A stretch of 64,000 nucleotides of DNA, from positions 186,001 through 250,000 of the forward strand of contig JARUHJ010000005.1 in NCBI GenBank assembly GCA_029667085.1. Direction: 5' to 3'. Within the stretch, counting starts at the first letter, position 1. Every line of letters begins with the position of its first letter. Source of the stretch: Deltaproteobacteria bacterium IMCC39524. GTDB taxonomy: Bacteria; Desulfobacterota; Desulfuromonadia; Desulfuromonadales; BM103. Below are positions 52,600 to 63,048 of the stretch, in pieces. The position numbers and the translations under genes were made by a program. The notes beneath the pieces are model-generated. The model saw only the letters and a program-made list of their open reading frames with translations. It was not told the origin of the DNA and ran no database searches.

Positions 52600-53223
52600 T
52601 TAGTCACAATCCTCGCCCCAGCGGGTGAAAAGTGAGTGCTGGACATCGAGTTGGTCGAGGATTTTACCAACGACGAAATCAATAAGATCCTCAATCGTTT
52701 CCGGGCCATGATAAAACCCCGGCATGGCCGGAAGGATAATAGCCCCTGATTGAGAGAGCCGTAGCAGGTTCTCCAGATGAATATTGTTGAAAGGTGTTTC
52801 CCGGGGCACCAGGAGCAGGCGTCTTCGTTCCTTGAGCATGACATCAGCAGCCCGCTCCAGGAGGTTGCCGCTCAAACCGGCGGCTATTCTGCCAAGGGTT
52901 CCCATGGAGCAAGGCGCAATGATCATGGCGTCCGCTGCGGCCGAACCGCTGGCGGCGCCGGCCCAAAAATCATCTATCGCCAGGCAATCAACGGCGATAC
53001 TGGCAAAATATTCCTGAACCTGTTGGCGCTGCACCTTAATCTCTGCAGACCACTCGAGCCCCGTCTCATGATTCATGACCTGGCGTCCAGCAGAGGTCAA
53101 AATCAGACTGACCCTCTCCCCGGAGCGCAGGAGTTCACTGATCAGCCTCAAGCCATAAACAGAGCCTGAGGCGCCGGTTATGGCGACAACGAAATGTCTT
53201 ATCTGAGGGTTGTCTGCAGTCAT
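52600..53223 (-). CDS. ubiX: UbiX-type flavin prenyltransferase
   Basis: 207 residues with the FMN-binding start VAITGASGSVYGLRL and the IIAPCSMGTLGRIAAGLSGNLLERAADVMLKERRRLLLVPRETPF block. It makes prenylated FMN, the cofactor of UbiD-type decarboxylases such as the one at 55161. Placed after ubiA with eight bases between them, it should serve the menaquinone decarboxylation step. Confidence 0.94.
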   Translation of the reverse strand: MTADNPQIRHFVVAITGASGSVYGLRLISELLRSGERVSLILTSAGRQVMNHETGLEWSAEIKVQRQQVQEYFASIAVDCLAIDDFWAGAASGSAAADAMIIAPCSMGTLGRIAAGLSGNLLERAADVMLKERRRLLLVPRETPFNNIHLENLLRLSQSGAIILPAMPGFYHGPETIEDLIDFVVGKILDQLDVQHSLFTRWGEDCD

Positions 53224-53230
53224 AGTTTAA

Positions 53231-54115
53231 TTACACCAGCGCATCGACAAGGGTGAACAGGAAAATCGTCACACTGATGTAGCCATTCATATTAAAGAAG
53301 GCCGCATCCAGTCGCGACAGGTCGCTGGGCTTGACCAGCATATGCTCATAAACCAGTAACCCGGCGACCACCAGGACACCGACCAGGTAAATCATCCCTA
53401 GCCCCTGGCTGAAAGTCAACAGAAGCAAAAGCAGAATCATGACGATGTGAAAGACACGGGTGATCTGAAAAGAACGCTCGACGCCAAACCGTGACGGGAT
53501 GGAAAAAAGCCCCTTCTCACGGTCAAACTCATAATCCTGCAGGGCATAGAAAATATCAAACCCGGCGACCCAGAAGAGGACCGCGAGCCCAAGCACCATA
53601 ACCGGCCAACCGATATCTCCGCGCAGGGCAATCCAGGCACCAACAGGCGCGGCGGCAAGACAGACTCCCAGAACGATATGGGCCATCGAGGTAAAGCGTT
53701 TGCAGTAACTGTACAGCACCAGAAAAAAGATGGCTACGGGAGAGAGCTTAAGGCAGAGGGGGTTAAGCATCCAGGCGGCCAGCAGGAGAAGGACAAAAGC
53801 GCCCACCACCATCATCCAGGCGTCACGGGACGAAACCCTGCCAGAGGGCAGATGTCTTGCAGCTGTACGCGGATTTTCAGCGTCGATACGGGCATCGATA
53901 ATTCGGTTCAGCCCCATGGCCACGGTACGTGCACCAACCATAGCGATGCAGACCCAGAAGATCTGTGCGAAGGTAGGAGCGGTTCCGTTTGCCAACGACG
54001 CCAGAACCACACCCATCAGGGCGAAAGGGAAGGCGAACACGGTGTGAGAGAATTTGATCATCTCCAGCAGCGTCGTTAACTTGCCCCATGCTGTATTCGT
54101 TAAAGAAGTATCCAT
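53231..54115 (-). CDS. UbiA-family polyprenyltransferase, menaquinone pathway (MqnP-like)
   Basis: 294-residue membrane protein with about eight helices and both aspartate-rich motifs: NRIIDARIDAENPRTA at about 68-83 and DYEFDREKG at about 195. It attaches the isoprenoid tail to an aromatic acid. In a genome with mqnC and mqnE the natural acceptor is 1,4-dihydroxy-6-naphthoate, so MqnP is likelier than ubiquinone UbiA. Confidence 0.9.
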   Translation of the reverse strand: MDTSLTNTAWGKLTTLLEMIKFSHTVFAFPFALMGVVLASLANGTAPTFAQIFWVCIAMVGARTVAMGLNRIIDARIDAENPRTAARHLPSGRVSSRDAWMMVVGAFVLLLLAAWMLNPLCLKLSPVAIFFLVLYSYCKRFTSMAHIVLGVCLAAAPVGAWIALRGDIGWPVMVLGLAVLFWVAGFDIFYALQDYEFDREKGLFSIPSRFGVERSFQITRVFHIVMILLLLLLTFSQGLGMIYLVGVLVVAGLLVYEHMLVKPSDLSRLDAAFFNMNGYISVTIFLFTLVDALV

Positions 54116-54208
54116 ATCTTCGTCAGTCTACAACGCCCTGTCAACAGGTTCAAGCATAGCCGGCCATCCGGCATCATGGCAGGCGATTTTTAAGGGAAAA
54201 CATCAGAA

Positions 54209-55027
54209 TCAGTCGAGATCAAACTCGGCCCAGATCGGCGCGTGATCCGAAGGTTTTTCCATGGCCCGGATATCGTAATCGATACCGGCACCGACACAAG
54301 CGGCCGAAAGAGGAGCGCTGGCCAAAATCAGGTCAATCCGTAAGCCTCGTTGCGGGCTGGCTTCAAATCCCCGGCTACGATAATCGAACCAGCTGAATTG
54401 ATCATCTGTCTCCGGGTGACATTGACGGAAGGTATCGACCAGTCCCCAGTCAATCAATCGTCTCAACCAGTCCCGTTCCTCGGGTAGGAAGCTACATTTA
54501 CCTGTTCGGAGCCAGCGTTTGGCGTTGTCAGCACCGATGCCTATGTCGAGGTCCTCGTTGGCAACATTAACATCACCGACCACCAGCAACAGCTCTTCAG
54601 GATTTTCGTGATCAGACAGCTGTGCGAACAAATCTTCGTAGAATCTCGACTTGGCAGGGAACTTTGTCGGATGATCGCGGCTTTCGCCTTGTGGGAAATA
54701 ACCGTTAATGACGCGAACTTTTTGCCCTGATTCGAGGGTGTAGCCTGCAGCAACAAACCTCTTCTGAGCCTCATCAGTATCCGATAAAAATCCATATTGA
54801 ACATTGTCTGGCTGACGTTTACTCAGGATCGCCACACCATAATGCGTCTTCTGCCCGAACCAGACAGCATGGTAGCCAAGCTTTTTAATATCGGCCTCTG
54901 GAAAATCCACATCCTGCACCTTAGTTTCCTGCAGGGCAATGATCTCAGGTTGATGCTTATCAATAACCGCAGCCAGTTGGTGTAATCGAGTCCGGATGCT
55001 ATTGACATTAAAGGAAATAATTTTCAT
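54209..55027 (-). CDS. xth: Exodeoxyribonuclease III
   Basis: 272 residues with the complete endonuclease/exonuclease/phosphatase set: [20 protein letters not shown] (catalytic Glu), [24 protein letters not shown] and [10 protein letters not shown] at the end. It is an AP endonuclease and 3' exonuclease of base excision repair. It separates ubiA and ubiD-type genes but is unrelated to them. Confidence 0.94.
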   Translation of the reverse strand: MKIISFNVNSIRTRLHQLAAVIDKHQPEIIALQETKVQDVDFPEADIKKLGYHAVWFGQKTHYGVAILSKRQPDNVQYGFLSDTDEAQKRFVAAGYTLESGQKVRVINGYFPQGESRDHPTKFPAKSRFYEDLFAQLSDHENPEELLLVVGDVNVANEDLDIGIGADNAKRWLRTGKCSFLPEERDWLRRLIDWGLVDTFRQCHPETDDQFSWFDYRSRGFEASPQRGLRIDLILASAPLSAACVGAGIDYDIRAMEKPSDHAPIWAEFDLD

Positions 55028-55160
55028 CTATCATGAAGACCTTTTGAGAATAGTCATATTAAATCGGTTCGGTTTAAATCATACAAATTCAAGAGATTGA
55101 ATCATAACTGCTCAGCCGTTATTTGGCTATGAGTAAGGCACGAATAACCTGTTTAAGCGG

Positions 55161-56462
55161 TTAGAATATGATCGGATTTCTTTTTCTTGATTTTCTGGCG
55201 TCAATCATCCGCCCTTCAAATAACTCACTTCTCTCCCAACAGTCGGCATTTATGACTTGCCAGTACACCTGCCTGATATCATGTAAATCACAATCTTTAT
55301 CCAACAGGATGATCATGCGTGCATTTTTCAGTAACTTTGATTGCCGAAGTGACTGATTAATTTTTGAAGCGGTCTCGCCATAGTCATCGATAGAGACAAG
55401 CGCAGCGCGGTGGAAGATGCCCTCCAGCGGCAGATGAACGTCGACAACCCAAGGCAAATCGTGCTGTAACAGGGCAAGCAATATTCGTTCATTGGCTAGC
55501 GCCAGATAAACGTTTTCCATGGGAGGGGGGCCAACCACCGTACAGGGATAGACTGCGCTCTCTTTTCTATAGACGCTTTGTATCTTCACGACAGGAGCTG
55601 GCGATACCTCTGAATAATATCCGGTGTGATTGCCGAAGGGACCCTCATCACTGGTGTCATCAGGAGAAACCAGTCCCTCTATAACAATCTCAGCGTTTGC
55701 AGGAACGAGAAGGTCCGAGTGTCTGCACCTTACCAGGTCGATGGAATGTCCGGTCAAGTAACTTGTAAAAGCAGTTTCAGTTACACCGGTGGGCAATGAC
55801 AGCCCTGCGCACCAGGTGAGCGCTGGCGGACCACCCAAAGCAATCGCTATTGGCATAGCCCTTCCGTAGGCGTGCCAGGCCTGCATATGGTCACCACCCC
55901 CGGATCCTGGATGGAACCTGATCAGTGCGGTCTCCTCATCTACGACCTGAAGCCGATACATCCCACAATTTTGTTTTTTGCTGTCCGGGTCTTGGGTGAA
56001 GGTCTGCCCCATGGTGATGTATCGCCCACCATCTTCCGGCCATGAATGTAAAACAGGAAGATCGTGTAAACCTTTTCCACAAGTAACGCAGGACGGCAGA
56101 GAACGATCGTCGAGATGTTGTCCCTTGCCCGCAGCCTGGGTCAAGCCAAGGAGTGCTTGCCCTGAGTCTTTCTCTGGGCTTCCTTCGAGATCAATTTTCA
56201 ATTTATTAGCAAGGGTCTCGACACGATCAACACCAAGAGCAGTTGCTGTTCTATGCATCGATCCAAAACTATTAACAACCAGAGGAATACTTGAGCCCTT
56301 TACCTTCTCAAAGAGCAGAGCACAGTTATCAACTGAATCCTTGCAGGCTCTGTTCACGATTCCAGCGACTTCCAGGTAAGGATCAACTTGATCTTTAACC
56401 CGCTTCAATTCGCCTGTTGTTTGGAGATGATTGATAAAATTTTGCAGGTCAGAGAAATACAT
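55161..56462 (-). CDS. UbiD-family decarboxylase
   Basis: 433 residues from the ATG at 56462 (MYFSDLQNF); the frame extends further but without a ribosome site. UbiD blocks visible are DQVDPYLEVAGIVNR, NSFGSMHRTATALGV, RFHPGSGGGDHMQAW and the EGPFGNHTGYY loop with the E-R-E acid residues. Uses prenyl-FMN from UbiX. It is shorter than E. coli UbiD (about 497). With mqnC/mqnE nearby it probably decarboxylates the prenylated naphthoate (the MqnL role). Confidence 0.85.
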   Translation of the reverse strand: MYFSDLQNFINHLQTTGELKRVKDQVDPYLEVAGIVNRACKDSVDNCALLFEKVKGSSIPLVVNSFGSMHRTATALGVDRVETLANKLKIDLEGSPEKDSGQALLGLTQAAGKGQHLDDRSLPSCVTCGKGLHDLPVLHSWPEDGGRYITMGQTFTQDPDSKKQNCGMYRLQVVDEETALIRFHPGSGGGDHMQAWHAYGRAMPIAIALGGPPALTWCAGLSLPTGVTETAFTSYLTGHSIDLVRCRHSDLLVPANAEIVIEGLVSPDDTSDEGPFGNHTGYYSEVSPAPVVKIQSVYRKESAVYPCTVVGPPPMENVYLALANERILLALLQHDLPWVVDVHLPLEGIFHRAALVSIDDYGETASKINQSLRQSKLLKNARMIILLDKDCDLHDIRQVYWQVINADCWERSELFEGRMIDARKSRKRNPIIF

Positions 56463-56560
56463 AAACACCCATAGGAAGATTTGTTGAGACTTTACTCTGT
56501 CAATAATACTTTCCGTAAAGAAGAACGCCAATGACTTTCAAGAAAGAAACCCAAATCAAA

Positions 56561-56593
56561 TAAAAAAGGCTCCGATCAAATGATCGGAGCCTT
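56561..56593 (-). terminator. Terminator of the nuo operon
   Basis: AAGGCTCCGATC and GATCGGAGCCTT (56566-56577 and 56582-56593) form a perfect stem with a four-base loop; on the minus strand a run TTTTTTATTTG follows. It stands 20 bases after the nuoN stop. Confidence 0.9.
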
Positions 56594-56614
56594 GATATTG
56601 AATCTAAGATATTT

Positions 56615-58075
56615 CTAGAAGATGGCCATCTTGGCCAACTCCATAACGTCACCAGGAATGATCCCGAGGTAGAAAACACCTATCAAGGCGATCACGATGG
56701 AAATCACTGCTGCTGCAGGGAGGGAAACCCATGCGTAATCTTCCTCGGCATCACGGAAGTACATGTAGACCATGATACGAAGGTAGTAGTAAAGCGATAC
56801 GGCTGAGTTCAGGACACCGATAACGGCCAACCAGATGTAACCAGCCTTAACAGCACCCGCAAAGATGTAGAACTTGCCAGCGAAACCGGCTGTTGGGGGC
56901 AGACCCATCAGAGAGAAGAGGAAGACGGTCATGGCGACGCCCAGGAAAGGCCGTTTAAGACCGAACCCTGAGAAACCATCCAACGTCAAATTCTCTTCGC
57001 CTTTCTTGCCGGCCAGAACCAGCACAGCAAAGGCACCGATGTTCATGAAAGTGTAAGCGAGCATGTAAAAGAGGATACCTGAGTAACCAATTTCATTCGC
57101 TGCAACCAAACCGACCAGAGCATAACCAGCGTGGGCGATCGAAGAATATGCGAGCATACGCTTGAGGTTGGTCTGCTGAATGGCAATCACGTTACCGATG
57201 ACCATGGTCAGAACAGCGAGGACCCAGAGCATTGCTGTCCACTCAGGCTTGAGGCTGAAGAAGCAGTATTCCATGATGCGCAGGAAAGCAGCAAAGGCAG
57301 CAGCCTTGGGGCCAGCGCTCATGAATGCAGTAATAGGAGTCGGAGCACCTTCGTAAACGTCAGGAGTCCACATATGAAACGGTGCTGCTGCGATCTTGAA
57401 AAGGAAGCCGGTGGAGAGCAGGACAAGTCCCGCCAGAGTCATCGGATTTTCCAATAAAGAACCATGAGCGTTCAGGTAAATGCCAATCTCTGTCAGCTTG
57501 GTAGAGCCCGTTACACCATAAATAAGAGCGATACCATAAAGCAGGAATCCTGTGGAAAAAGCGCCTAACAGGAAGTACTTAAGGCCTGCTTCGTTAGAGC
57601 GCAACTGACCACGAAAGAAACCCGCCAGGACATAAAGGGCAATGGACATAACTTCCAGACCGAGGAAGATCGTCAACATGTCGGTGCCTGAAGCCATCCA
57701 CATGGCTCCCGCTGTGGCAAAGAGTATCAGCGGATAATACTCGCTGACAGGATACCCTTCGCGCGTCAGGTAATCATCAGACACGAGAATCGTCAGACCT
57801 GCAGCAAACAGGAAGATCATACTGAAAAAGGCAGCATAATTATCATTTGCAACAGCATCGTTAAAACCATATTGAGGATTTCCCCAACCGGTATAGACGA
57901 AGAATCCCGTTACCACGAGGCCGACAACACTGATCCAGACAGCATGCCGCGTGGTACCACGAGGCAGGAATACATTTATCAGCAGTAGTCCCATGCCGAA
58001 GCAGGTCAGTACCAGTGACGGTAAAATGGCCGCCATATTGACGTTCTGCAAGGCGATTTCCACCAGGTTTTCCAT
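56615..58075 (-). CDS. nuoN: NADH-quinone oxidoreductase subunit N
   Basis: 486 residues, about 14 membrane helices. An antiporter-like proton-pumping subunit of complex I. The quinone/proton-translocation block IFLGLEVMSIALYVL and GLKYFLLGAFSTGFLLYG, the PFHMWTPDVYEGAPTPITAFMS loop and KRMLAYSSIAHAGYAL are all in place. Last gene of the operon; 32 bases after nuoM. Confidence 0.96.
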   Translation of the reverse strand: MENLVEIALQNVNMAAILPSLVLTCFGMGLLLINVFLPRGTTRHAVWISVVGLVVTGFFVYTGWGNPQYGFNDAVANDNYAAFFSMIFLFAAGLTILVSDDYLTREGYPVSEYYPLILFATAGAMWMASGTDMLTIFLGLEVMSIALYVLAGFFRGQLRSNEAGLKYFLLGAFSTGFLLYGIALIYGVTGSTKLTEIGIYLNAHGSLLENPMTLAGLVLLSTGFLFKIAAAPFHMWTPDVYEGAPTPITAFMSAGPKAAAFAAFLRIMEYCFFSLKPEWTAMLWVLAVLTMVIGNVIAIQQTNLKRMLAYSSIAHAGYALVGLVAANEIGYSGILFYMLAYTFMNIGAFAVLVLAGKKGEENLTLDGFSGFGLKRPFLGVAMTVFLFSLMGLPPTAGFAGKFYIFAGAVKAGYIWLAVIGVLNSAVSLYYYLRIMVYMYFRDAEEDYAWVSLPAAAVISIVIALIGVFYLGIIPGDVMELAKMAIF

Positions 58076-58107
58076 TGAATGGCTCCTCAGACGCTATAGA
58101 TAATTAT

Positions 58108-59676
58108 TTAATCGTTGACCGTAATTTGCGTGACGGCTTGGTCCATATCTTCGACCACCATGGCAATCTGCTGCTTGCCCTTGACTTCTTTGATCATGTT
58201 TTCAAGAGCGGGGTTCATCTTGTCCAAGAAGGTGTTTGGATAGATGCCGATCCAGAAGATGAAGATCAACAAAGGCATCATGATGGTAACTTCACGGGCT
58301 GACAAATCTTTGAGGTTTTCGTTCTTCGGATTCGTCAACTTGCCCATCATGACCCGCTGGAACATCCACAGCATGTAAACAGCTGCGAGGATGACGCCAG
58401 TTGTGGCAAACACTGTGAGGACCCGCAGCTCGCTCTCAAAAGCTCCAACCAGGATCAGGAATTCACCAACAAAACCATTGGTTCCCGGCAGGCCGATTGA
58501 CGAAAAGGTCACAATCAGGAAGATCGTAGCGAAAACCGGCATGACCTTGCTTAAACCTCCGAAATCTACTATCAGGCGCGTATGACGACGCTCATAGAGG
58601 AAGCCGACGATGAGGAAGAGTGCTCCGGTTGAAATACCGTGGCTGATCATCTGCAGCAAACCACCAGAGAGACCTTGCAGATTCATAGCAAAGACACCCA
58701 GCATAACAAAACCGAGATGAGACACTGAAGAGTAAGCAACAAGCTTCTTAACATCATCCTGCATCATGGCAACGAGGGCACCGTAGATAATACCGATAAC
58801 GGCCAGCAGTGCCAGGAACGGAGTGAACTGCATCGTCGCTACCGGGAAGAGCGGGAGAGCGAAACGGACGTAACCATAAGTACCCATCTTCAACAGAATA
58901 GCGGCCAAGATAACGGAGCCCGCTGTCGGTGCCTCGGTATGTGCATCAGGCAGCCAGGTATGAACCGGGAACATTGGTACCTTGATGGCAAAGCTGAAAG
59001 CAAAGGCAGCAAAGAGCCATGTCTGCAGATGTGCAGGGATATCCAATTGAGCAAAATGAGCGATACTGAAGCCATTTTCAAAAGGGACACCCGCCTGAAC
59101 CGAGTAATAGTAAACATAGATGATGGCAACCAGCATCAGGAGAGAACCGACTGCGGTAAAGATAAAGAATTTAACCGCTGCATAGATGCGGTTCTTACCA
59201 CCCCAGATACCGATCATGAAGTACATCGGCACCAGCATCAACTCCCAGAAAACATAGAAGAGGAAGAGGTCAAGAGAGATGAATGCGCCGAGCATGCCGG
59301 TTTCGAGAAGAAGGGCCAGAGCCATAAAGCCCTTGGTGTTCTTATCGACCGCGTGCCAGGTCGAAAGAATGGCGATCGGCATAATGAAGGTTGTCAGCAT
59401 TACCAACCAGAGACTGATGCCGTCAATACCGACATTGTAGTTCATCTGGAAGTAATCGCCGACACTGATCCAGTTAGCGAATTCTGTATAGTGCATCGCC
59501 GACGAGCTTACAAAAACATCGTCGAACGCCAACGGCAGACTGATGAAGAAAACGATGATCGTTACGACCAATGTAACCGTCTTGATCAGTCGGTCGGCTT
59601 CCCGAGGCAGGAAGAGGATAATCAACATCCCCACCAACGGGAAAAATGTCATCAGGCTAAGAAGATGGTCATTCAT
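58108..59676 (-). CDS. nuoM: NADH-quinone oxidoreductase subunit M
   Basis: 522 residues, about 14 helices. Antiporter-like subunit with FYVFWELMLVPMYFMIGIWGG (conserved Glu), VHTWLPDAHTEAPTAGSVILA and KKLVAYSSVSHLGFVMLG motifs. It sits between nuoL and nuoN in the membrane arm. The start at 59676 lies 40 bases after the nuoL stop. Confidence 0.96.
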   Translation of the reverse strand: MNDHLLSLMTFFPLVGMLIILFLPREADRLIKTVTLVVTIIVFFISLPLAFDDVFVSSSAMHYTEFANWISVGDYFQMNYNVGIDGISLWLVMLTTFIMPIAILSTWHAVDKNTKGFMALALLLETGMLGAFISLDLFLFYVFWELMLVPMYFMIGIWGGKNRIYAAVKFFIFTAVGSLLMLVAIIYVYYYSVQAGVPFENGFSIAHFAQLDIPAHLQTWLFAAFAFSFAIKVPMFPVHTWLPDAHTEAPTAGSVILAAILLKMGTYGYVRFALPLFPVATMQFTPFLALLAVIGIIYGALVAMMQDDVKKLVAYSSVSHLGFVMLGVFAMNLQGLSGGLLQMISHGISTGALFLIVGFLYERRHTRLIVDFGGLSKVMPVFATIFLIVTFSSIGLPGTNGFVGEFLILVGAFESELRVLTVFATTGVILAAVYMLWMFQRVMMGKLTNPKNENLKDLSAREVTIMMPLLIFIFWIGIYPNTFLDKMNPALENMIKEVKGKQQIAMVVEDMDQAVTQITVND

Positions 59677-59716
59677 GGGTCACTGCTCCTTATATCAACG
59701 CTTGAACGTTATACCC

Positions 59717-61705
59717 TTATTTGAGAATAAAAATGGCCAACATGACCACTGTGCCTAGAACCATAGTCAGGGCATAGTTCTGGAACAATCCGGACTGCGT
59801 ATAACGCAACACTGATGACAGAGCACCGACCAGCTTGGCAACACCATTAACAATGCCATCGACCACCTTGACGTCAAAGCCCCTCCAGCAGAAGATGCCG
59901 AGCTTCTTGGTGGTGTTCACGAAAAGCGCGTCGTAGATCTCATCGACATACCATTTGTTAAAGACTGCACGATGCAGTGTAGAAAATTTAGCAGTGAACT
60001 TACCTGGCAGCGAAGGATCCTTCATGTACATGACTGTAGCGAGGCCGATACCAGCCAAAGCAACAGCAACCGAGAAGACCATCAGGATGATCTCAGTACT
60101 GGCAGAACCATGCGCTTCTATCTTGTAGAGTTCCTGACTGTGATGGAAGACCGGCGCCAGGAATGCGTTCAACTTATTGCCGACATGGGCAATATCAATT
60201 GCATGCGGGATACCGATCAGGCCACCGACTGTCGCCAGACCTGCGAGAACGACCAGGGGTAGAGTGATGACCCATGGTGACTCATGGACATGATCCTTCG
60301 CTTTAGGATTGGTCTTCTGCTCTCCGTAGAAAGTCATGTAGAGACAGCGGAACATGTAGAATGCGGTCATAAAGGCGGCGACCACCACGATCACCCAGAT
60401 CACCTTGTTGCCACGGGTCGAGGCGAAAGTCCACCAGAGGATCTCGTCCTTGGAGAAGAATCCGGAGAAGAAAGGCAGACCTGAAATAGCCAGACATGAG
60501 ATGCCGAAGGTTGCCCAGGTAACAGGCATCTTCTTACGCAGTCCACCCATGTTGCGCATGTCCTGCGCGTCATCATCAAGATGCGCGTGGTGCAGAGCGT
60601 GATGCATGGCGTGAATAACAGAACCTGAACCAAGGAAGAGACAAGCCTTAAAGAAAGCATGAGTCATCAGATGGAAGATACCCGCGGTAAATGCGCCGAC
60701 ACCCATTGCAACGAACATGAAACCAAGCTGGGAAACTGTCGAGTATGCGAGAACTCGTTTAATGTCGTTCTGAGCAAAACCGATGGTCGCGGCGAAGATC
60801 GCCGTTAAGGCACCAACCAGAGCAACAACGAACATGGTGGTCGGACTCATTGCAAACAGGAGGTTCATACGGCCGATCATGTAAACACCGGCCGTAACCA
60901 TGGTTGCCGCGTGGATCAGAGCAGAAACAGGGGTCGGGCCTTCCATTGCGTCAGGTAGCCAAGTGAAGAGCGGCAGCTGAGCCGACTTACCGGTTGCACC
61001 GAGGAAGAAGCAGAGGGTTGCCACGGTGGTCACGCTGGCACCAAGGACCATGTCTCCGGAGAGCAGGTGAGCATTCTCTGTGATTTCGACAAAATTAATT
61101 GTCCAGACACCATGGCTCCCCAGCGCCCAGAAGATGGTAAAGAGACCGAGCAGGAAACCGAAGTCACCAACACGGTTCATAACAAACGCTTTCTTCGCGG
61201 CATCACCGGCACTCTTCTTTTCGAAGTAGTAGCCGATCAGCAGGTAGGAGCAGAGACCGACACCTTCCCAACCGACAAACATGACCAGTGCGTTGTTACC
61301 GAGCACCAGCATGAGCATGGAGAAAACGAAGAGGTTCAGGTAACTGAAGTAACGGTAGAAACCTTCTTCACCATGCATGTAACCGATGGAGTAGAGATGA
61401 ATCAGGGTACCCACACCAGTGACAACCATGATCATCAGGGCAGAGAGTGGATCGAGCAAGAAGCCCCAGTCCACCTGCAGGTTGCCAACCGACATCCAGG
61501 ATGCAATAACATTCTGGTGAGACTTGACGGAATCGCCAAGCAGCTGGATAAAGTACTTGCAGGAGACCAGGAACGAAAGGAACAACATACCAGTACCAAT
61601 CGCACCGATCAGCTTTTCGTTCTTGATGAACCGCTTGCCAAGCAACCCGTTAATAATTGAGCCGAGTAACGGGAAGAATGGTATAAGCCACAGTTTATCG
61701 TACAT
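59717..61705 (-). CDS. nuoL: NADH-quinone oxidoreductase subunit L
   Basis: 662 residues. The distal antiporter-like subunit with the long lateral helix: MFVGWEGVGLCSYLLIGY, FTWLPDAMEGPTPVSALIHAATMVTAGVY and KRVLAYSTVSQLGFMFVAMG. A His-rich loop (HAMHHALHHAHLDDDAQD) at about 370 is typical of NuoL. The C-terminal helix bearing the family's traverse segment is present. Confidence 0.96.
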   Translation of the reverse strand: MYDKLWLIPFFPLLGSIINGLLGKRFIKNEKLIGAIGTGMLFLSFLVSCKYFIQLLGDSVKSHQNVIASWMSVGNLQVDWGFLLDPLSALMIMVVTGVGTLIHLYSIGYMHGEEGFYRYFSYLNLFVFSMLMLVLGNNALVMFVGWEGVGLCSYLLIGYYFEKKSAGDAAKKAFVMNRVGDFGFLLGLFTIFWALGSHGVWTINFVEITENAHLLSGDMVLGASVTTVATLCFFLGATGKSAQLPLFTWLPDAMEGPTPVSALIHAATMVTAGVYMIGRMNLLFAMSPTTMFVVALVGALTAIFAATIGFAQNDIKRVLAYSTVSQLGFMFVAMGVGAFTAGIFHLMTHAFFKACLFLGSGSVIHAMHHALHHAHLDDDAQDMRNMGGLRKKMPVTWATFGISCLAISGLPFFSGFFSKDEILWWTFASTRGNKVIWVIVVVAAFMTAFYMFRCLYMTFYGEQKTNPKAKDHVHESPWVITLPLVVLAGLATVGGLIGIPHAIDIAHVGNKLNAFLAPVFHHSQELYKIEAHGSASTEIILMVFSVAVALAGIGLATVMYMKDPSLPGKFTAKFSTLHRAVFNKWYVDEIYDALFVNTTKKLGIFCWRGFDVKVVDGIVNGVAKLVGALSSVLRYTQSGLFQNYALTMVLGTVVMLAIFILK

Positions 61706-61761
61706 CTATCTCTCCTCCGAACGAAGTAATCTTCTTAGGGGAAGTGAACGGTTCACACCGC

Positions 61762-62064
61762 TCACAATTTCATCAGGTTAATATTATCGACGTCGATTGA
61801 ATCACGGTTCCTGTAGAACGCGATCATCAATGCTAGGCCAACTCCCGCTTCAGCTGCCGCAACGGCCATGACAAACAAGACAAAGACCTGTCCATCCATG
61901 TTTTGCAAATGACTGGATAATGAGATGAAGGTCAGGTTGACCGAATTAAGCATCAGTTCGATACACATGAAGATGACAATCGCATTCCGCCGGGTCAGAA
62001 CACCGTAGGTGCCCATGGCAAAGAGGATCGCGGCAACAGTCATGTAGTGGTAAACAGTTATCAT
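61762..62064 (-). CDS. nuoK: NADH-quinone oxidoreductase subunit K
   Basis: 100 residues, three helices, with the two buried glutamates in IVIFMCIELMLNSVNL and AVAAAEAGVGLALM. It belongs to the membrane arm next to nuoJ and nuoL. Confidence 0.96.
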   Translation of the reverse strand: MITVYHYMTVAAILFAMGTYGVLTRRNAIVIFMCIELMLNSVNLTFISLSSHLQNMDGQVFVLFVMAVAAAEAGVGLALMIAFYRNRDSIDVDNINLMKL

Positions 62065-62092
62065 TGGTATGTCTCCCGTAGTCCGCTACGCT

Positions 62093-62596
62093 TTAAACTT
62101 CTTTTTTGGCGAGAACTACCGCACCGACTATCGCCACCAGTAACAGGATGGAGGCAATTTCAAAGGGCAGCAGGAACTCGGTGAACAACGCCTTACCGAT
62201 CAACTCAACATGACCGAAGCTTTCAACCATGTAAGGTGTGACGTCTCCTTCAGCGCCGGTCACGCGACCGCGCTTTATGAAGTACATCACGTTGAACAGT
62301 ACCAACAGGCTGGCAATTGCTGACCAGACAATCCCGTGGGTATAACGCTTACGCGCTTCCGTACCCAGGTTGAGCAGCATAATGACAAACAGGATCAAAA
62401 CCATGATCGCCCCTGCATAAACCATGATCTGGATCGCCGCCATAAAGGGGGCATGCAGCATGACATAAAAAATGGCCAGGCAGAAAAAGGTATTGACCAG
62501 ACCGAGGGCGCTATTGACTGGGCTTTGACAGCGGATTACCAGGAATCCGGAGCCAATGGCAACCAACGCAATCAGATAGAAAAAAATGAGTTCCAT
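62093..62596 (-). CDS. nuoJ: NADH-quinone oxidoreductase subunit J
   Basis: 167 residues with five membrane helices; APFMAAIQIMVYAGAIMVLILFVIMLLNL is the family core. It is followed by nuoK and preceded by nuoI, the usual order. Confidence 0.95.
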   Translation of the reverse strand: MELIFFYLIALVAIGSGFLVIRCQSPVNSALGLVNTFFCLAIFYVMLHAPFMAAIQIMVYAGAIMVLILFVIMLLNLGTEARKRYTHGIVWSAIASLLVLFNVMYFIKRGRVTGAEGDVTPYMVESFGHVELIGKALFTEFLLPFEIASILLLVAIVGAVVLAKKEV

Positions 62597-62617
62597 GAAA
62601 TTTATGCTCCCCTTGGC

Positions 62618-63013
62618 TTACTTCAGCAGCCGCTCTTTGGTGAACTGAAAGTCTTCACGCTTATAATTGGCCAGTTCGTAAGCACCCGTCATTTCGATCG
62701 CCTCTACCGGGCAGGCTTCTACGCAGTAACCGCAGAAGATGCAACGCAGCATGTCAATCGTATAAACTTTCGGATACTTCTCGCCCTTCTCGTTTTCCGC
62801 CGATTCAACCGTGATGCATTTGGCAGGACATACCGTCGGACAAAGGTAACAGGCGACGCACTTTTCGCGGTCCTGAGAAGGAACCAGGCGGTGCAGGCCA
62901 CGGAACCGATCGGACGGCTTGAGTTTAACTGTCGGGTACTGCACGGTCGTTGAGTGACCCGGCAGCAGGTGCTTGAAGGTGATGCTCAGACCTTTGGCAA
63001 ATTCTTTGAACAT
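62618..63013 (-). CDS. nuoI: NADH-quinone oxidoreductase subunit I
   Basis: 131 residues with two 4Fe-4S ferredoxin motifs: CVACYLCPTVCP and CIFCGYCVEACP. It carries the N6a/N6b clusters that pass electrons toward N2. The short N-terminal extension and C-terminal tail are normal for the bacterial form. Confidence 0.96.
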   Translation of the reverse strand: MFKEFAKGLSITFKHLLPGHSTTVQYPTVKLKPSDRFRGLHRLVPSQDREKCVACYLCPTVCPAKCITVESAENEKGEKYPKVYTIDMLRCIFCGYCVEACPVEAIEMTGAYELANYKREDFQFTKERLLK

Positions 63014-63048
63014 GATCAGACCTCTTAAAGACTCAAAGGTAACGGTTA